A stretch of 52,174 nt of DNA from Chara braunii. Taxonomy: Eukaryota > Streptophyta > Charophyceae > Charales > Characeae. Shown here in pieces: positions 33,683 through 42,698 of the stretch. The notes under the pieces were generated by a model. It saw nothing but the letters and a program-made list of their open reading frames with translations. It made no database searches and was not told the origin of the DNA. Each line of letters starts with the position of its first letter. The stretch's first letter is position 1. The DNA lies in the NCBI GenBank assembly GCA_003427395.1, contig BFEA01000041.1:2545790-2597963 (forward strand), read 5' to 3'. Made by a program: the position numbers and the translations under genes.

Positions 33683-34091
33683 GGGTCTCGCTCCACTACT
33701 ATACACTCTCCGAATTTGGAGAGTTCGGCATCGCTCCACTTACTGTACACTATACACGTGCAAAAATAGCTTGGATAACTGTCAGATATCGGTCGGAGAT
33801 TGCACTCTCCGTCGGTGTATAGTTCCCAGCCTGCAAAAGTCGTTACTCGGATACTCCTCAAAGGAAACCACAGACCCGCTGCGTTTTTGTANGGTGAACC
33901 TCAAGTCTGGACGGACAAATTGCTGTCTTCTAGTGCTGTTAGGGTGTTGCGTAGTGAACTCAGGAACTGGAGACTTTGTATAGCAGATAGTAAGTGGAGC
34001 GACGCCGGGTTCTATACATTTTTTCGCGGTCTGACAGCTATACGGCAACTATACGAAATTGTGTATAGCGGACAGTAGTGGAGCGAGACCC
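33683..34091. mobile_element. MITE with two nested pairs of inverted repeats
   Basis: The outer pair is GGGTCTCGCTCCACTACT (33683-33700), matched in reverse by AGTAGTGGAGCGAGACCC ending at 34091. The inner pair is CATCGCTCCACTTACT (from 33729), matched in reverse by AGTAAGTGGAGCGACG ending near 34004. All four share a CGCTCCACT-ACT core followed by TATAC-like sequence. The 409-bp element has no ORF and sits inside CA-rich DNA, so any target duplication is hard to see (AAA on both sides). A single N is at 33892. Superfamily unknown. Confidence 0.75.
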
Positions 34092-34352
34092 AAACACACA
34101 CACACACCATTACTTTTTGCGGCAGTGCCACAAAAACCACGTGCTTCAAATCCGAATTTTCGGCACAAGGGCATGATGGAAAGATGCATGCGCTCATGAG
34201 GGCACATCACGCAGGGATCGGTGGAATGGGACTGGCCGTCCAGTAAGGGAACCGCGGAAAGCGGCGCCCCTCGCTTGGGCATGCAGGAAAGTTCAAGGCA
34301 CGACACGGTAAGTGGTCCGTCGGAGGGGAGTGACGCAAAAGAATGGAAATTA

Positions 34353-34467
34353 GAGGGGCGCCAGACAAGTTTTCCCTTTTTGTTTTCTGGCTCAGCATTG
34401 TTTAGTTTAAAAAAGGACTGATGAGTAGCTTCGGGCACTTTTTCTTCAAGTGCTGCAGGGTAGGACT
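34353..34467. repeat. 115-bp dispersed repeat, copy 2
   Basis: Second copy of 31415-31529 in the same orientation, about 96% identical by eye. Just downstream (34462-34551), GTACTTTAGCTA and TTCCTGATGACACTTGTCC also occur at 33240-33302, next to a SINE tail. The neighbourhood therefore shares more than one module. Confidence 0.85.
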
Positions 34468-34766
34468 GTGTACTTTAGCTAGTAATCTCCCGCTATCCCT
34501 TCATGGCCTTAAGGTTATTCCTGATGACACTTGTCCTCACTTATTGTTCTGTATTGTATGCTTGCTGGGGATTAGTAACCGGAGTGGCACCGTCACAGAA
34601 TACAAAGAGGGCCTTTTGTCAGGAAAAAAAAAAAAAGAAAAGACTGGCTGAGATCAAGGGTGCAGCCAGCATTTTTTTTTTTCCCCCTTCCCTCTTTTCT
34701 CCTCTCTCTTGTTTCTTTTTTTTTTAAAAGGGCAACGGGCTTGAGATGTCAGCCCCAGGAAATCCT

Positions 34767-35008
34767 TAAACCACCAGTACGTTTCCCAGCCATTTTTTCA
34801 AAGTCGTGCCTTGCATGCTGCTGCAACTTTCAAGGCTTGGCCTCTGGATCAAAATGACTGGCGGCACCAGCCAATTGCATGCTGCTGCAACTTTCAAGGC
34901 TTGGCCTCTGGATCAAAATGACTGGCGGCACCAGCCAAAAGGAGGCCCACTCCGGTTTCTCATTTTTTGGCGCGCAGGGCATTTCCAGCCCCAGAGAAAA
35001 GTGCTTGA
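34767..35008. mobile_element. MITE relative with 64-bp internal tandem duplication
   Basis: The left end AACCACCAGTACGTTTCCCAGC matches the terminal inverted repeat of the element at 36817-37010. The right end (AGAGAAAAGTGCTTGAG near 34992) is a weaker inverted match. Shared interior includes ATCAAAATGACTGGCGGCACCAGCC. A 64-bp unit (34811-34874) is perfectly duplicated at 34875-34938, so that duplication is recent. Confidence 0.6.
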
Positions 35009-35017
35009 GAAGTACGA

Positions 35018-35095
35018 TTGCATCTGAATTCGAACTTGGGTCAGTATTTCAACAGTTCATTGGTGTACCAACTGAGCTAGGGCCCTGGTGGGGCA
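35018..35095 (-). tRNA. tRNA-like fragment (pseudogene)
   Basis: On the minus strand it starts GGGCCCTAGCTCAGTTGG, which includes a clean A box (TAGCTCAGTTGG). AGTTCGAATTC follows about 40 bases later as a B-box match, a normal tRNA spacing. The loop region reads CTGTTGA, which would give a GTT (Asn-like) anticodon. The 3' acceptor strand does not pair with GGGCCCT, so this is not a functional tRNA. It may be a retropseudogene or a SINE head. It abuts the MITE relative ending at 35008. Confidence 0.5.
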
Positions 35096-35273
35096 GCCAG
35101 CTTTCATCAGTGAAGGGCACCATTTGTCTGTTTATGTTTGTTTCTGGCATGAATCATCAACAAAGGTAGCAGTTGATCACCCCAACTGCTAGGCTAGTCA
35201 GAGAAAGCCTGCTGACTGAGACTGACAGATCAGATTCTTTTCCTGCTCACAAAATCTCGCTTCATTTTCCTTC

Positions 35274-35337
35274 TTTTTTTTGTGTGTCATCCTTGCACAG
35301 GGGGCCTGCTAATCTTCTCTGGATCATTCCAATTTCC
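35274..35337 (-). ncRNA. U6 snRNA-derived fragment with A tail
   Basis: On the minus strand, AAATTGGAATGATCCAGAGAAG then ATTAGCAGGCCCCCTG and TGCAAGGATGACACACA follow the central and 3' part of eukaryotic U6 spliceosomal RNA, including AGAGAAGATTAGCA. Several substitutions are present. The match stops after GACACACA and continues as eight A residues (T run at 35274-35281). The U6 5' stem-loop and the 3' terminal U-tract part are missing. This is a processed retropseudogene, not a functional gene. Confidence 0.8.
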
Positions 35338-35383
35338 CTGTTTCATTTTTTTTGAACTTTTTTTTTAAGGGGTAACTTCAGTA

Positions 35384-35547
35384 GAGTCACAAAAACGAGT
35401 TGTACTTGCACTATGGGCCAAGATACAGTTAGCAATTGCATTTCGGGCACCCTACCTGGCCAGAAAGCTTGGTCGTATACATTGCCCAGACTGCAATTCT
35501 AAACTGTATCTTGGCCCATAGGGCAATCATAACTCATTTTTGTGACT
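35384..35547. mobile_element. MITE, 164 bp, long terminal inverted repeats
   Basis: The left arm (35384-35440) starts GAGTCACAAAAACGAGTT and contains CTATGGGCCAAGATACAGTT. The right arm (35492-35547) is its reverse complement with about 8-10 differences, giving ~56-bp arms around a ~50-bp middle. There is no ORF and no obvious target duplication. It would fold into a near-complete hairpin. Confidence 0.8.
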
Positions 35548-35587
35548 CCCTCCTAGTTTCCCCTTTTTTTTTATATGAGAAGGCCCT

Positions 35588-35707
35588 TTTTTTGGAAGCC
35601 CTGCATCCCAGCAGTGGTGAGGGAACCACTGGGATTGAGGTCTTAGCTATCGGGCTTCTGCATGTATTGGTGGGGTGAGGCACCTGCTGGAAACCACAGC
35701 GTCCTTC
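35588..35707 (-). mobile_element. Degenerate SINE-like copy, minus strand
   Basis: Read on the minus strand, GGACGCTGTGGTTTCCAGCA and CCCACCAATACATG match the family head with several changes. The tail forms a hairpin around AATCCCAGTGGTTCCC and CACTGCTGGGAT and ends in a short A run (T run at about 35588). Confidence 0.65.
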
Positions 35708-35788
35708 AGATATAACATTTGCATACAGTGTAAGCTGTTCCATTTGGTTCGTGGGGCCACAGCCTTAACTTTTCCTGTCGTCGAGCTC

Positions 35789-35868
35789 ACATTTCCCTCG
35801 TTTGTTTGTTTGTTTGTTTGTTTGTTTGTTTGTTTGTTTGTTTGTTTTTTCTTTTTACATTTCCCTCG
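35789..35868. repeat. (TTTG)n array flanked by a 12-bp direct repeat
   Basis: ACATTTCCCTCG at 35789-35800 and again at 35857-35868 brackets a TTTG array and a short T-rich stretch. The 12-bp duplicate is the size of a LINE-type target site duplication, so the array may be the leftover tail of a minus-strand retroposon insertion. Confidence 0.75.
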
Positions 35869-36482
35869 TTTTCTAGTTCATCGGTCAGCTTCAATTTCCT
35901 TTTGACTGCTGACAGCTTCTTAGAGCAGATGAACGACATGTCATCATCCTGGCCAATTCGGTTGGGATACGGGTGGCGTCAGGAATAGCAGGCAGCCACA
36001 TTAATGAGGGCAAAGGAAATTAGCAGCCAGAGGTCTGCACTTTGCCCGGTTGCGTTTTGTCGCTTGTGGGGCTTTCTGTTTCGGGTAATGTTGTGTCCGA
36101 CTCGCCATTTATAGGGAATTCGGGGTCATTTCGGGGTTGAGCGAAAGAAAAGAAGGGTATGGTTGCGTACAGGTATAAGAGTGGTCGTTCAAGCGGTAGC
36201 TGCAGGTCTTTAGGACGGGCGACCGACACAGGTCGTTCTGGCGTTGTGGCAGGCAGCATCCCTGAATTCCTCTTCGGGAGGAAGGGCGCACCCAATCGGA
36301 GGGAGGCAGGGACAGAATGGGAGGGGCTTGTGGGGTCTGTTCTGTTTGTTGTTTCCCTTTCCAGTTTTTTTTTTTTTTCTGGTCAATGCTGACAGAAGGC
36401 TCCCATTCCCTGAGTAACTGTCTGAGTAACTATCTGAACACCAATCTGATGTAAGAACTGTTTTGCAGCAAGATGTATCAAT

Positions 36483-36575
36483 GGGACGCTGGACCCGGTT
36501 TCCAGCAGGTGCTGCTCCCCACCAATAGATGGAGCCTCCCCGAGTGTTTTCAAAAAAAAAAAAAAAAAAAAAAAA
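36483..36575 (+). mobile_element. SINE-like element, plus strand, poly-A
   Basis: Head from GGGACGCTGGACCCGG at 36483 to GAGCCTCCCC. A very short tail, GAGTGTTTTC, is followed by 24 A residues (36552-36575). TCAATGCTGACAG lies ~95 bases upstream, as in other extended copies. Confidence 0.85.
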
Positions 36576-36600
36576 GAGATAGTGGCAACTTCCCACTGGC

Positions 36601-36664
36601 TACCTGGTTGATCCTGCCAGTAGTCATATGCTTGTCTCAAATACGAAGCCATGCATGTGTAAGT
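36601..36664 (+). rRNA. 18S rRNA 5'-end fragment (pseudogene)
   Basis: TACCTGGTTGATCCTGCCAG then TAGTCATATGCTTGTCTCAA matches the first 40 bases of plant-type 18S rRNA exactly, starting at the mature 5' terminus. It then differs (ATACGAAG where AGATTAAG is expected) and matches again through CCATGCATGTGTAAGT before ending near 36664. About 60 of ~1800 bases are present, so this is a fragment. It sits 25 bases after a SINE poly-A tail. Confidence 0.9.
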
Positions 36665-36816
36665 GTGACACTTTAGAAAGGGAAGGGGATTTCCCACTGC
36701 AAAAGAGGATCATTGTAAAGCCTGAAATGCGTGTATCTGGACGTGCCACTGGTTGGATAGGGGCAGAAAATGGCCACGGAGTCTGCTTTCCTCTGACAAA
36801 CACGCCCAGATTCCTC

Positions 36817-37010
36817 AACCCACCAGTACCTTTCCCAGCTATTTTGCCACGGCGTGCTGCGTAACGCGGGAGGCCGGCGGGGTTTGGTGCTACCAGATCG
36901 AAATGGTTGGCGGTGCCAGCCAAAACGAGTCCCGCAATGGTTGTTTTTTTTCTCGGCGCGGAGGGTGATTTTAGGCTCGGCATCTATCGCTGAGAAAGGT
37001 ACTGGTGGTT
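36817..37010. mobile_element. MITE, 194 bp, 22-bp terminal inverted repeats
   Basis: Left end AACCCACCAGTACCTTTCCC and right end GAGAAAGGTACTGGTGGTT are inverted copies with one or two differences over ~22 bp. The interior has CGAAATGGTTGGCGGTGCCA, also found in the relative at 34767-35008. No ORF. Confidence 0.75.
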
Positions 37011-37132
37011 TAATAGCAGGGTCATTGTTTTCTTTTTCACGTGCTTTTTTCTTTGCTTCTTCCTTTTGATCGCATTGAGATCGCAGCAACGTATTTTACG
37101 ACGACGCTGCATACAAGTCCACAAATCACAAG

Positions 37133-38400
37133 ATGAGTTGGATCCGGGAGAAATTCGCGACCTGCAAGGGATGTGAGAAGGGAGCGCATGATTTCTTCCT
37201 GATCCAACCGATCTCAGCGTCAGTCACAACTGTGATAAGCAAGTTCAATGCGGACAGACAAATCATGGACAGTTGACGAAGTGTATGGTGTGACCGTCCG
37301 AAGTCCGCATCTACCCGTGGTCTCCTCGGAAACAGCAGTGCCCAGAGGAGAAACGGGAACAGATGATGGCCAACCACTTTGGGTGGAATTCTGCCACATA
37401 CCGATCGAAATCCAAGCAGCCTTTGTCAACCATTTCGGACAAAAGTTTGATATCATGGAGTTTATTGCCTCGCCCTCCAGTACAAAAGAAGGCTGGCCAC
37501 CCAGCCAGACACATCCGGGCATGGAGGCTGGAGCGGCGGCGCTGCTGGAAGAGTCAGCGGTGTCCAGCAACCCAGGAAAGAAGCCGCTGTGGTTGGAGTG
37601 AGCAGGAAAGGGGTGCCAGCGATGGGCAGGCTGTGCACGGCATAGCCATATGAGCCCTCCCCCTGTATGTACAGAAGCATGATGACTATCTGATGCTGGC
37701 CTTAGACCTGCCGGAGGGGCAGGTTTTCACAATCGACGACGTCATTCCAAACGGACTTGGGGGAAAGACGTTCAAGATCCACACTGCACATGCATCCCGC
37801 CCCTTGTGGTTCAAATGCGAGTCACACAAAGACCGACTCCCTACAGCACCCGGCTAGACGGGCAAGATCAACGGGCTGGCTGTTGCGTGAGCCATTTAAG
37901 CAAACACATTGGCAGACAGTTGATCAGGGGAGCAAGGGGTAGGTTTACATCGACGAGAGGAAAGAAAGGGGAGAAGGGGAGATGAGAGAATGGACATGGG
38001 AGAGGCAGGGGGACCAAGATTGGATCACTAGACCCCCAGACACATGGACCGCCCCCCAGGCCAGTGGAACCACATGTCAAGGGGCCTGCTCAGCGCTGTC
38101 CCCCCCTGCCTCTACAATGGAGACCCAAGGAAGGCGGCAGGCGACAGGGCCTGCAAAACCCGCTGCGCAGAATTATTTGGGAAAACTGGCCTGCCGGATT
38201 CATGGCAACAGGTGACCCCCAAGAAAACCAAAAGACAGGATGAGAAACCTGCCCACTCCAGTGTCCAGGAACAGCCAGGGGGCAAGGGGCTGATCATCCA
38301 CAAGAACACTCCCAAGGCCAACGGGGTTATAAGGGGGGGCTGGAAACAGATATACAACCTTAGCAGATTCAAAAGACACAGAAGGATGAGGGAGGGCCCT
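37133..38400 (+). pseudogene. LINE ORF1-like N-terminal region, broken
   Basis: ATG at 37133 starts MSWIREKFATCKGCEKGAHD. A frameshift near 37260 leads into TVDEVYGVTVRSPHLPVVSS, PLWVEFCHIPIEIQAAFVNH and MEFIASPSSTKEGWPP. Another shift near 37650 leads to LMLALDLPEGQVFTIDDVIP and FKIHTAHASRPLWFKCES. Further frames carry PFKQTHWQTVD (about 37900) and QQVTPKKTKRQDEKPAH (about 38210). The blocks look like a retrotransposon ORF1/gag-type RNA-binding region. I recognise the style, not a named domain. Whether it is the upstream part of the ORF1 seen at 41.7 and 51.9 kb is a guess. Confidence 0.5.
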
Positions 38401-38450
38401 TAGGTGGCGAGGAGCAGGGGGAAGCGGGGGGATAGGAAGTAACAGTTTTA

Positions 38451-38512
38451 GCCACGTGATGCCTGTAGTCCGGGCTGTGATAAGCCACGTGATGCCTGGA
38501 GTCCGGGCTGTG
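38451..38512. repeat. 33-bp tandem repeat with CACGTG
   Basis: GCCACGTGATGCCTGTAGTC at 38451 and GCCACGTGATGCCTGGAGTC at 38484 start two adjacent units, each going on to CGGGCTGTG. Each contains a CACGTG G-box/E-box. Regulatory use is not shown. Confidence 0.85.
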
Positions 38513-38933
38513 TCCACACTCGGTGGTTTCCCGTACCCCTAAGGGAAAATCCCATGTAGAACCCCGAACTTCCCCGAAGTACAGATTCAAGATAATGGGG
38601 AAAAGTGGTGTTTCATTTTCCTTTTTCTTTTTCCGTTTTGTTTAAAGAGGGGGGGGGGATGGGGAGAGGAATAGAAAATGCAATTCGGGTCTGGCGTGGC
38701 CGGTTAGCGGCCGCGCCAGGAAATTCAAGAAACAGTTGGGACTTAGCGGGAGTGGGAATTTTGAATTTTTGCGCGCGTGGCGGTTTCTGAATTTTTGCGC
38801 GCCCCGTAAACATGTTCTCCTGCTCTGCATCCCCGCGCCATCTTCCCTTCTTGCTGTGCATCTCCTTCCTGCATGTCTCTTCGTCTTCCCTCTAAGCGAA
38901 GTCCGATCCCCTCCTCCTCCTTTCCCTGCGAAT

Positions 38934-39165
38934 GATTGGCTGTCTGAATGGGATGGTCGGGCCAGTGTGGTGGCCGCGGGAAGCGCACCCCACTTGGACG
39001 ACCACCCCAATCACGCAGACCATTCGACTCGCCTCCTTCGATCTTTCTGGAACGTTTGCCCTTCTTCTGTCCCGGTCATCTACACTCCGCGCTTCGCGCA
39101 GCCTCTCTGCCACCTTCCACGCTATAAATTTTTGCAACCCCTTCCTCTCACTCTCTTTGATCTCG
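38934..39165 (+). promoter_or_regulatory. Promoter-like module: inverted CCAAT, TATA box, pyrimidine patch
   Basis: ATTGG at about 38936, CTATAAATTTTT at 39122-39132, and CCTTCCTCTCACTCTC about 20-30 bases later. This repeats the arrangement at 21.9-22.1 kb. Downstream, 39190-40080 is GC-rich with a TC microsatellite (39676-39695). Open frames there are overlapping and unconvincing, so no gene is called in 38650-40740. Confidence 0.35.
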
Positions 39166-40744
39166 GCTGCAAGCTGCGCACGCTATGCGTGAAGCCCGCG
39201 CCGCCGGAAAGGCTTGACGTGCCCCGTGCTGGCGGAGTGACGGCGGGTGGCGGAGTTAGCGGTAGACTTGGGGTAAGGCAGTTAGAGGGACTGAGCGGTG
39301 GTGGAGATCATACGCCGACAGTAGCAGGGCCTTGTGGCTATGGTTGTCGGTGGTTTGACGGATTGGGGACTGGGCCCGGAGCGGCCAGTTGAGAGAATTC
39401 TGTATTTTTAAGACGAAGTTTTTTCTCCATTGCTGCTTTGTCCCCGTGTGATGTGTGCAAGTTCCCCAATGTGGGGGTAGTGTATCGTATGCCTTCTCGG
39501 GTATGGAAGTCCATGGATGTGATTGTCTCAGTAAGGGTTGATGATCATAGGGTACCAAGTGTTGATGGCTTACATGAGTGCATGAATGCGTCGGTCCTTT
39601 CCGTCTCCCTCCCTTTTTGATTAATTGCCCTTAATCCGCACAAGTGTGTCTGATATGTGCCAACCTCCTCTCGCCATCTCTCTCTCTCTCTCTCTTCGTG
39701 CGGGGGTCGGGACTCCCAGGGGAAGCGGATACTTTCAGAGGGATCGGCCAACCGTGTCCGCGCGAAGCGGCCGACCTCTCTATCTCCCCCAAGGGTTCCC
39801 GACGCCGCGTTCGGGTGGAGGTTACAGAGAAGAGACGGAGAAAGAAAGTTGGGTGCATCCTTCTTCGGCGGTGTTCGTCGATCTTTGCATGGAGTCAGGT
39901 TTCGTCTCGACGAACGGAACTGTGGGTCGTGGCCCGAGCTCGGACCTTGTCTCAGAGCGTCGTAGCGCGCTTCCGCCCTTCCCGATCACAAACAACGATG
40001 GCATATACTGCGATGCGGGTGTGCGGAGCCTGCTGCGACGCACTGAGCCAATCCATCTTTACAACCCGACCTAGGCGTGCCACATAGGCGGGAGTGGGTT
40101 TGTGCTGATTGAGCGATTTGCTTCCCCGCCCTTAATTTTGCCGTACACAGACCTCACGGTGTTGCCCTGGTCTGTCGTGCACGCCACCTAGTGTCCGCGG
40201 TTTAATTGTCACTGGTGTCGCCAGGGAGACTCGCGCTCGTGGCAACGGTTGGTCCTGGGGTACGAAGGGGCCACTCGATTCCCCGAACTCTCCCACAACA
40301 CGGGTGTGCTCCCCGCCCCTTTCTGAACTTGGGTCCCATCGACCTGCCCAACCCCGGGCGAGCCCGTGCCGCGCCGTCCGCACGGACTCGATGAGTCTGA
40401 CAATGAAGCCTGAACCTGTTCTTGGGGCCTTCGACCCCAAGGGCTGCGCGAACCACGCGCCTCGAGGAACGGAACTTCGTCCCCGTCGGCTTCGTTTCTC
40501 TTCTCCCCTCCCCTCTCGTTTTGTTTTCTTTCCTTTTTCCATGGGGGAACGGCGGTCGGCCCGTAGGACGTCGTCGTTTGCCCCTAGCGACAGCTCGAGC
40601 CCCAGCCTGGGCACCTTGGCCTGAAGCAAGAGTCCCCCGTTTCGACTGGGTGGCTCAACCCCCATGGCTAAAAATCCTCAGCCACGCCCCTAATAACTCT
40701 GATCGGTGTCCGAAGTACAGAATGTCGCGCGCGGCGTGAGGTTG

Positions 40745-41210
40745 CGCATCACAGGCTGCGCAAGGGGACGGGGGGGGACAGGAAGTAAACAAGGGGAGCA
40801 CTCAGGGAGTGAAGTAAGGGCACTGCAGCAGGCTCAACCACACCAAGCGGGGACCAGATCAGGATGTATCAGAGCAGCAACAGACACGCTTGACACATCG
40901 AGATGGTAGGACCCACTCAAAGAGGCCTTCCGTCCAAACCCATGGAAGTGGATGAACCATCGGACCCGCTGCCCCCCCCACCACTGGGCCACCAGAAGTG
41001 ATAACGACTGATAACTTCCCGGATCCCACGGAAAGCCCGCATCAACAGGTGGATAGAGAACAAAGAAAAGCAAGGGGACTACCGCCTGATATGCCATGAC
41101 TGGACAAACGTGGACTCAACAGTACCCCTTCGCCCCCTATCAGAGTTCCCAGATCCCTTCCCCCCCTCCTCATTGTCCCTGGTCCCCATGAGTTGGTATG
41201 GCTGTGCATG
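40745..41210 (+). pseudogene. LINE 3'-end fragment
   Basis: CHDWTNVDSTVPLRPLSEFP near 41095-41150, followed by DPFPPSSLSL, matches FKDWIHVEPSFPLRPP...FPDPFPPHALSL at the end of the LINE at 21.1 kb. The sequence before it is too decayed to align by eye. The region ends near 41210; 41211-41465 holds nothing I recognise. Confidence 0.55.
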
Positions 41211-41465
41211 AAGAGGAAAATGTCTGGATAAGCTGTAACCAGCTAGATGGAAATGTCTGATCTGGCGGCCATATAAGGCTGAAGAGGCTGATTACAGAAG
41301 GTACAGCAAGATGGGTAGGGAAGGTATTTGAGTGAATTCATTATGACAGGAGAAATAGATGTAAGAGGCTGACAGTCTGGAAAGATAAGACACAGCCAAC
41401 CCTCAGTTTCTAACTTCTAACACATTCAAATGCTTCTCATAATCTTCCCGAAAAACTATATATAA

Positions 41466-41629
41466 GGGACGCTGGACCCGTTTTCCAGCAGGTGCAGCTC
41501 CCCACCAATAGATTGGAGTCAACAGGTAGCCTGCTAGGGGTAGGTGCTGGTATCACTATCCCTAGCAAGGCCAACTGATGGTTTAAAACAAACAAACAAA
41601 AAAAAAAAAACAAAAAAAAAAAAAAAAAA
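41466..41629 (+). mobile_element. SINE-like element, plus strand, different tail
   Basis: Head from GGGACGCTGGACCCG at 41466, preceded by CTATATATAA. The tail (TAGCCTGCTAGGGGTAGGTG, TCCCTAGCAAGG) differs from the other copies. It ends in a long A-rich tract running into a gap. Confidence 0.8.
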
Positions 41630-41697
41630 NNNNNNNNNNNNNNNNNNNNNNNNNNNNNNNNNNNNNNNNNNNNNNNNNNNNNNNNNNNNNNNNNNNN
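41630..41697. other. Assembly gap (68 N)
   Basis: Unknown bases directly after a SINE poly-A tract. Confidence 1.
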
Positions 41698-42310
41698 GAG
41701 GGGAGTACCGGACTGGCAGTTGGACAGACTGAAAGCACAGTACAGTCACGGATCCGTAGAACTCTGGGACAAGTTCAACATGTATATTCAGTTATTCTCA
41801 ATTCTAGACAACAGCCCTACCCTCAAGTACGGCTTGAAGCATGGTCCGCTGCGAACCATGAGTTGGACAGATGTCCTCTACAGACTGTTCTGCATAGTGA
41901 ACGCACAATTTCAATGCCCCCCCTCCGCAGCCACAGGCTGCAACCTAGGAGGATAGACCCAAACCAAACCTGGATCAGCAGATCCCCCCCTGCCCCCAGC
42001 CCTGTCTGGCACAGCCAAGGCTGAAACGGAACGGCAGAATCGGGAAAACGAACAAGGGGAGCAAAGTGAAGGGGGGGAGGCATTGTACCGGCAGAAGAGG
42101 CTTAGGCACCTGGTAGAGCAGGGACCGTACGGGGGTGTCTATCAAAGGATGAGGGAGTCTTCGTCTTGCTGTTAAGGAAGAAGGAAGGGAGGTGGGAAAT
42201 CGGACTGACAGTAATTCCCAAAAACAGGTACGGTACTAACTGCGAGGGAATTACCCTACTGGGCTGGCAAGCCAGCGATAGCCTAGTGCCATATCAGCTG
42301 AGGGACTCAC
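41698..42310 (+). pseudogene. LINE ORF1-like protein, broken
   Basis: ELWDKFNMYIQLFSILDNSP and TMSWTDVLYRLFCIVNAQF correspond to EYWDASYVELVTLLNNNP and LTWAKSFQRILAIVRSRF in the 1.5-2.3 kb copy. After a stop at about 41954, LYRQKRLRHLVEQGP and LLRKKEGRWEIGL (about 42180) match the later conserved blocks. The coding similarity ends near 42300, where a SINE tail fragment is inserted. Confidence 0.65.
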
Positions 42311-42372
42311 TCTTTTTGTTTTTTATTTTTTCATTAACACTCCCCCACCAGTGTTTTTTTTTTTTTTTTTTA
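42309..42372 (-). mobile_element. SINE 3'-tail fragment between two T-rich runs
   Basis: Minus-strand CACTGGTGGGGGAGTGTTAA matches the tail of the copy at 24144-24282. Its own A-rich tail lies at 42309-42335. A second T run (42355-42372) sits on the other side, as if it had landed in or next to another poly-A. Confidence 0.55.
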
Positions 42373-42595
42373 ATAAGCCCAGGTTGTTGTAGAGGTGGGA
42401 TACTAGACGGATGGCAGTCACCCACAGTACTCGGCCACTCGGTTGTCCAGATGAACCCCTCTGAAGAACCCACCCACCCTTTTTGCTCTGGCACACCCCC
42501 ACCCCCCCTGTCCTACCCTGGTGTTAACCACCCAGGACCATCACCCATTGCCATCTTGGCTTGGTGACCTGACTAGACAGCGGTTGAAGCAGACG

Positions 42596-42617
42596 CCGTG
42601 CAAGCCTGATTGCACGG
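42596..42617. other. Perfect 8-bp hairpin
   Basis: CCGTGCAA and TTGCACGG flank a six-base loop (GCCTGA). It lacks a following T run on the plus strand, so a pol III or other terminator role is not supported. Confidence 0.6.
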
Positions 42618-42698
42618 GGACTTCGGGAGCTAGGTTTAAACATGCTACTACAGGTCTTCATGAGGGTGCACAGTGACTCCCATCTAGCTTAGTTGTAT

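Noticed and set aside
38736-39392. 218-codon GC-rich frame
   Set aside because: It crosses a TATA box and pyrimidine patch, uses low-information Pro/Arg/Leu-rich sequence, and other frames overlap it.
40132-40665. 177-codon minus-strand frame
   Set aside because: GC-rich segment with overlapping frames in both strands and no recognisable domain.
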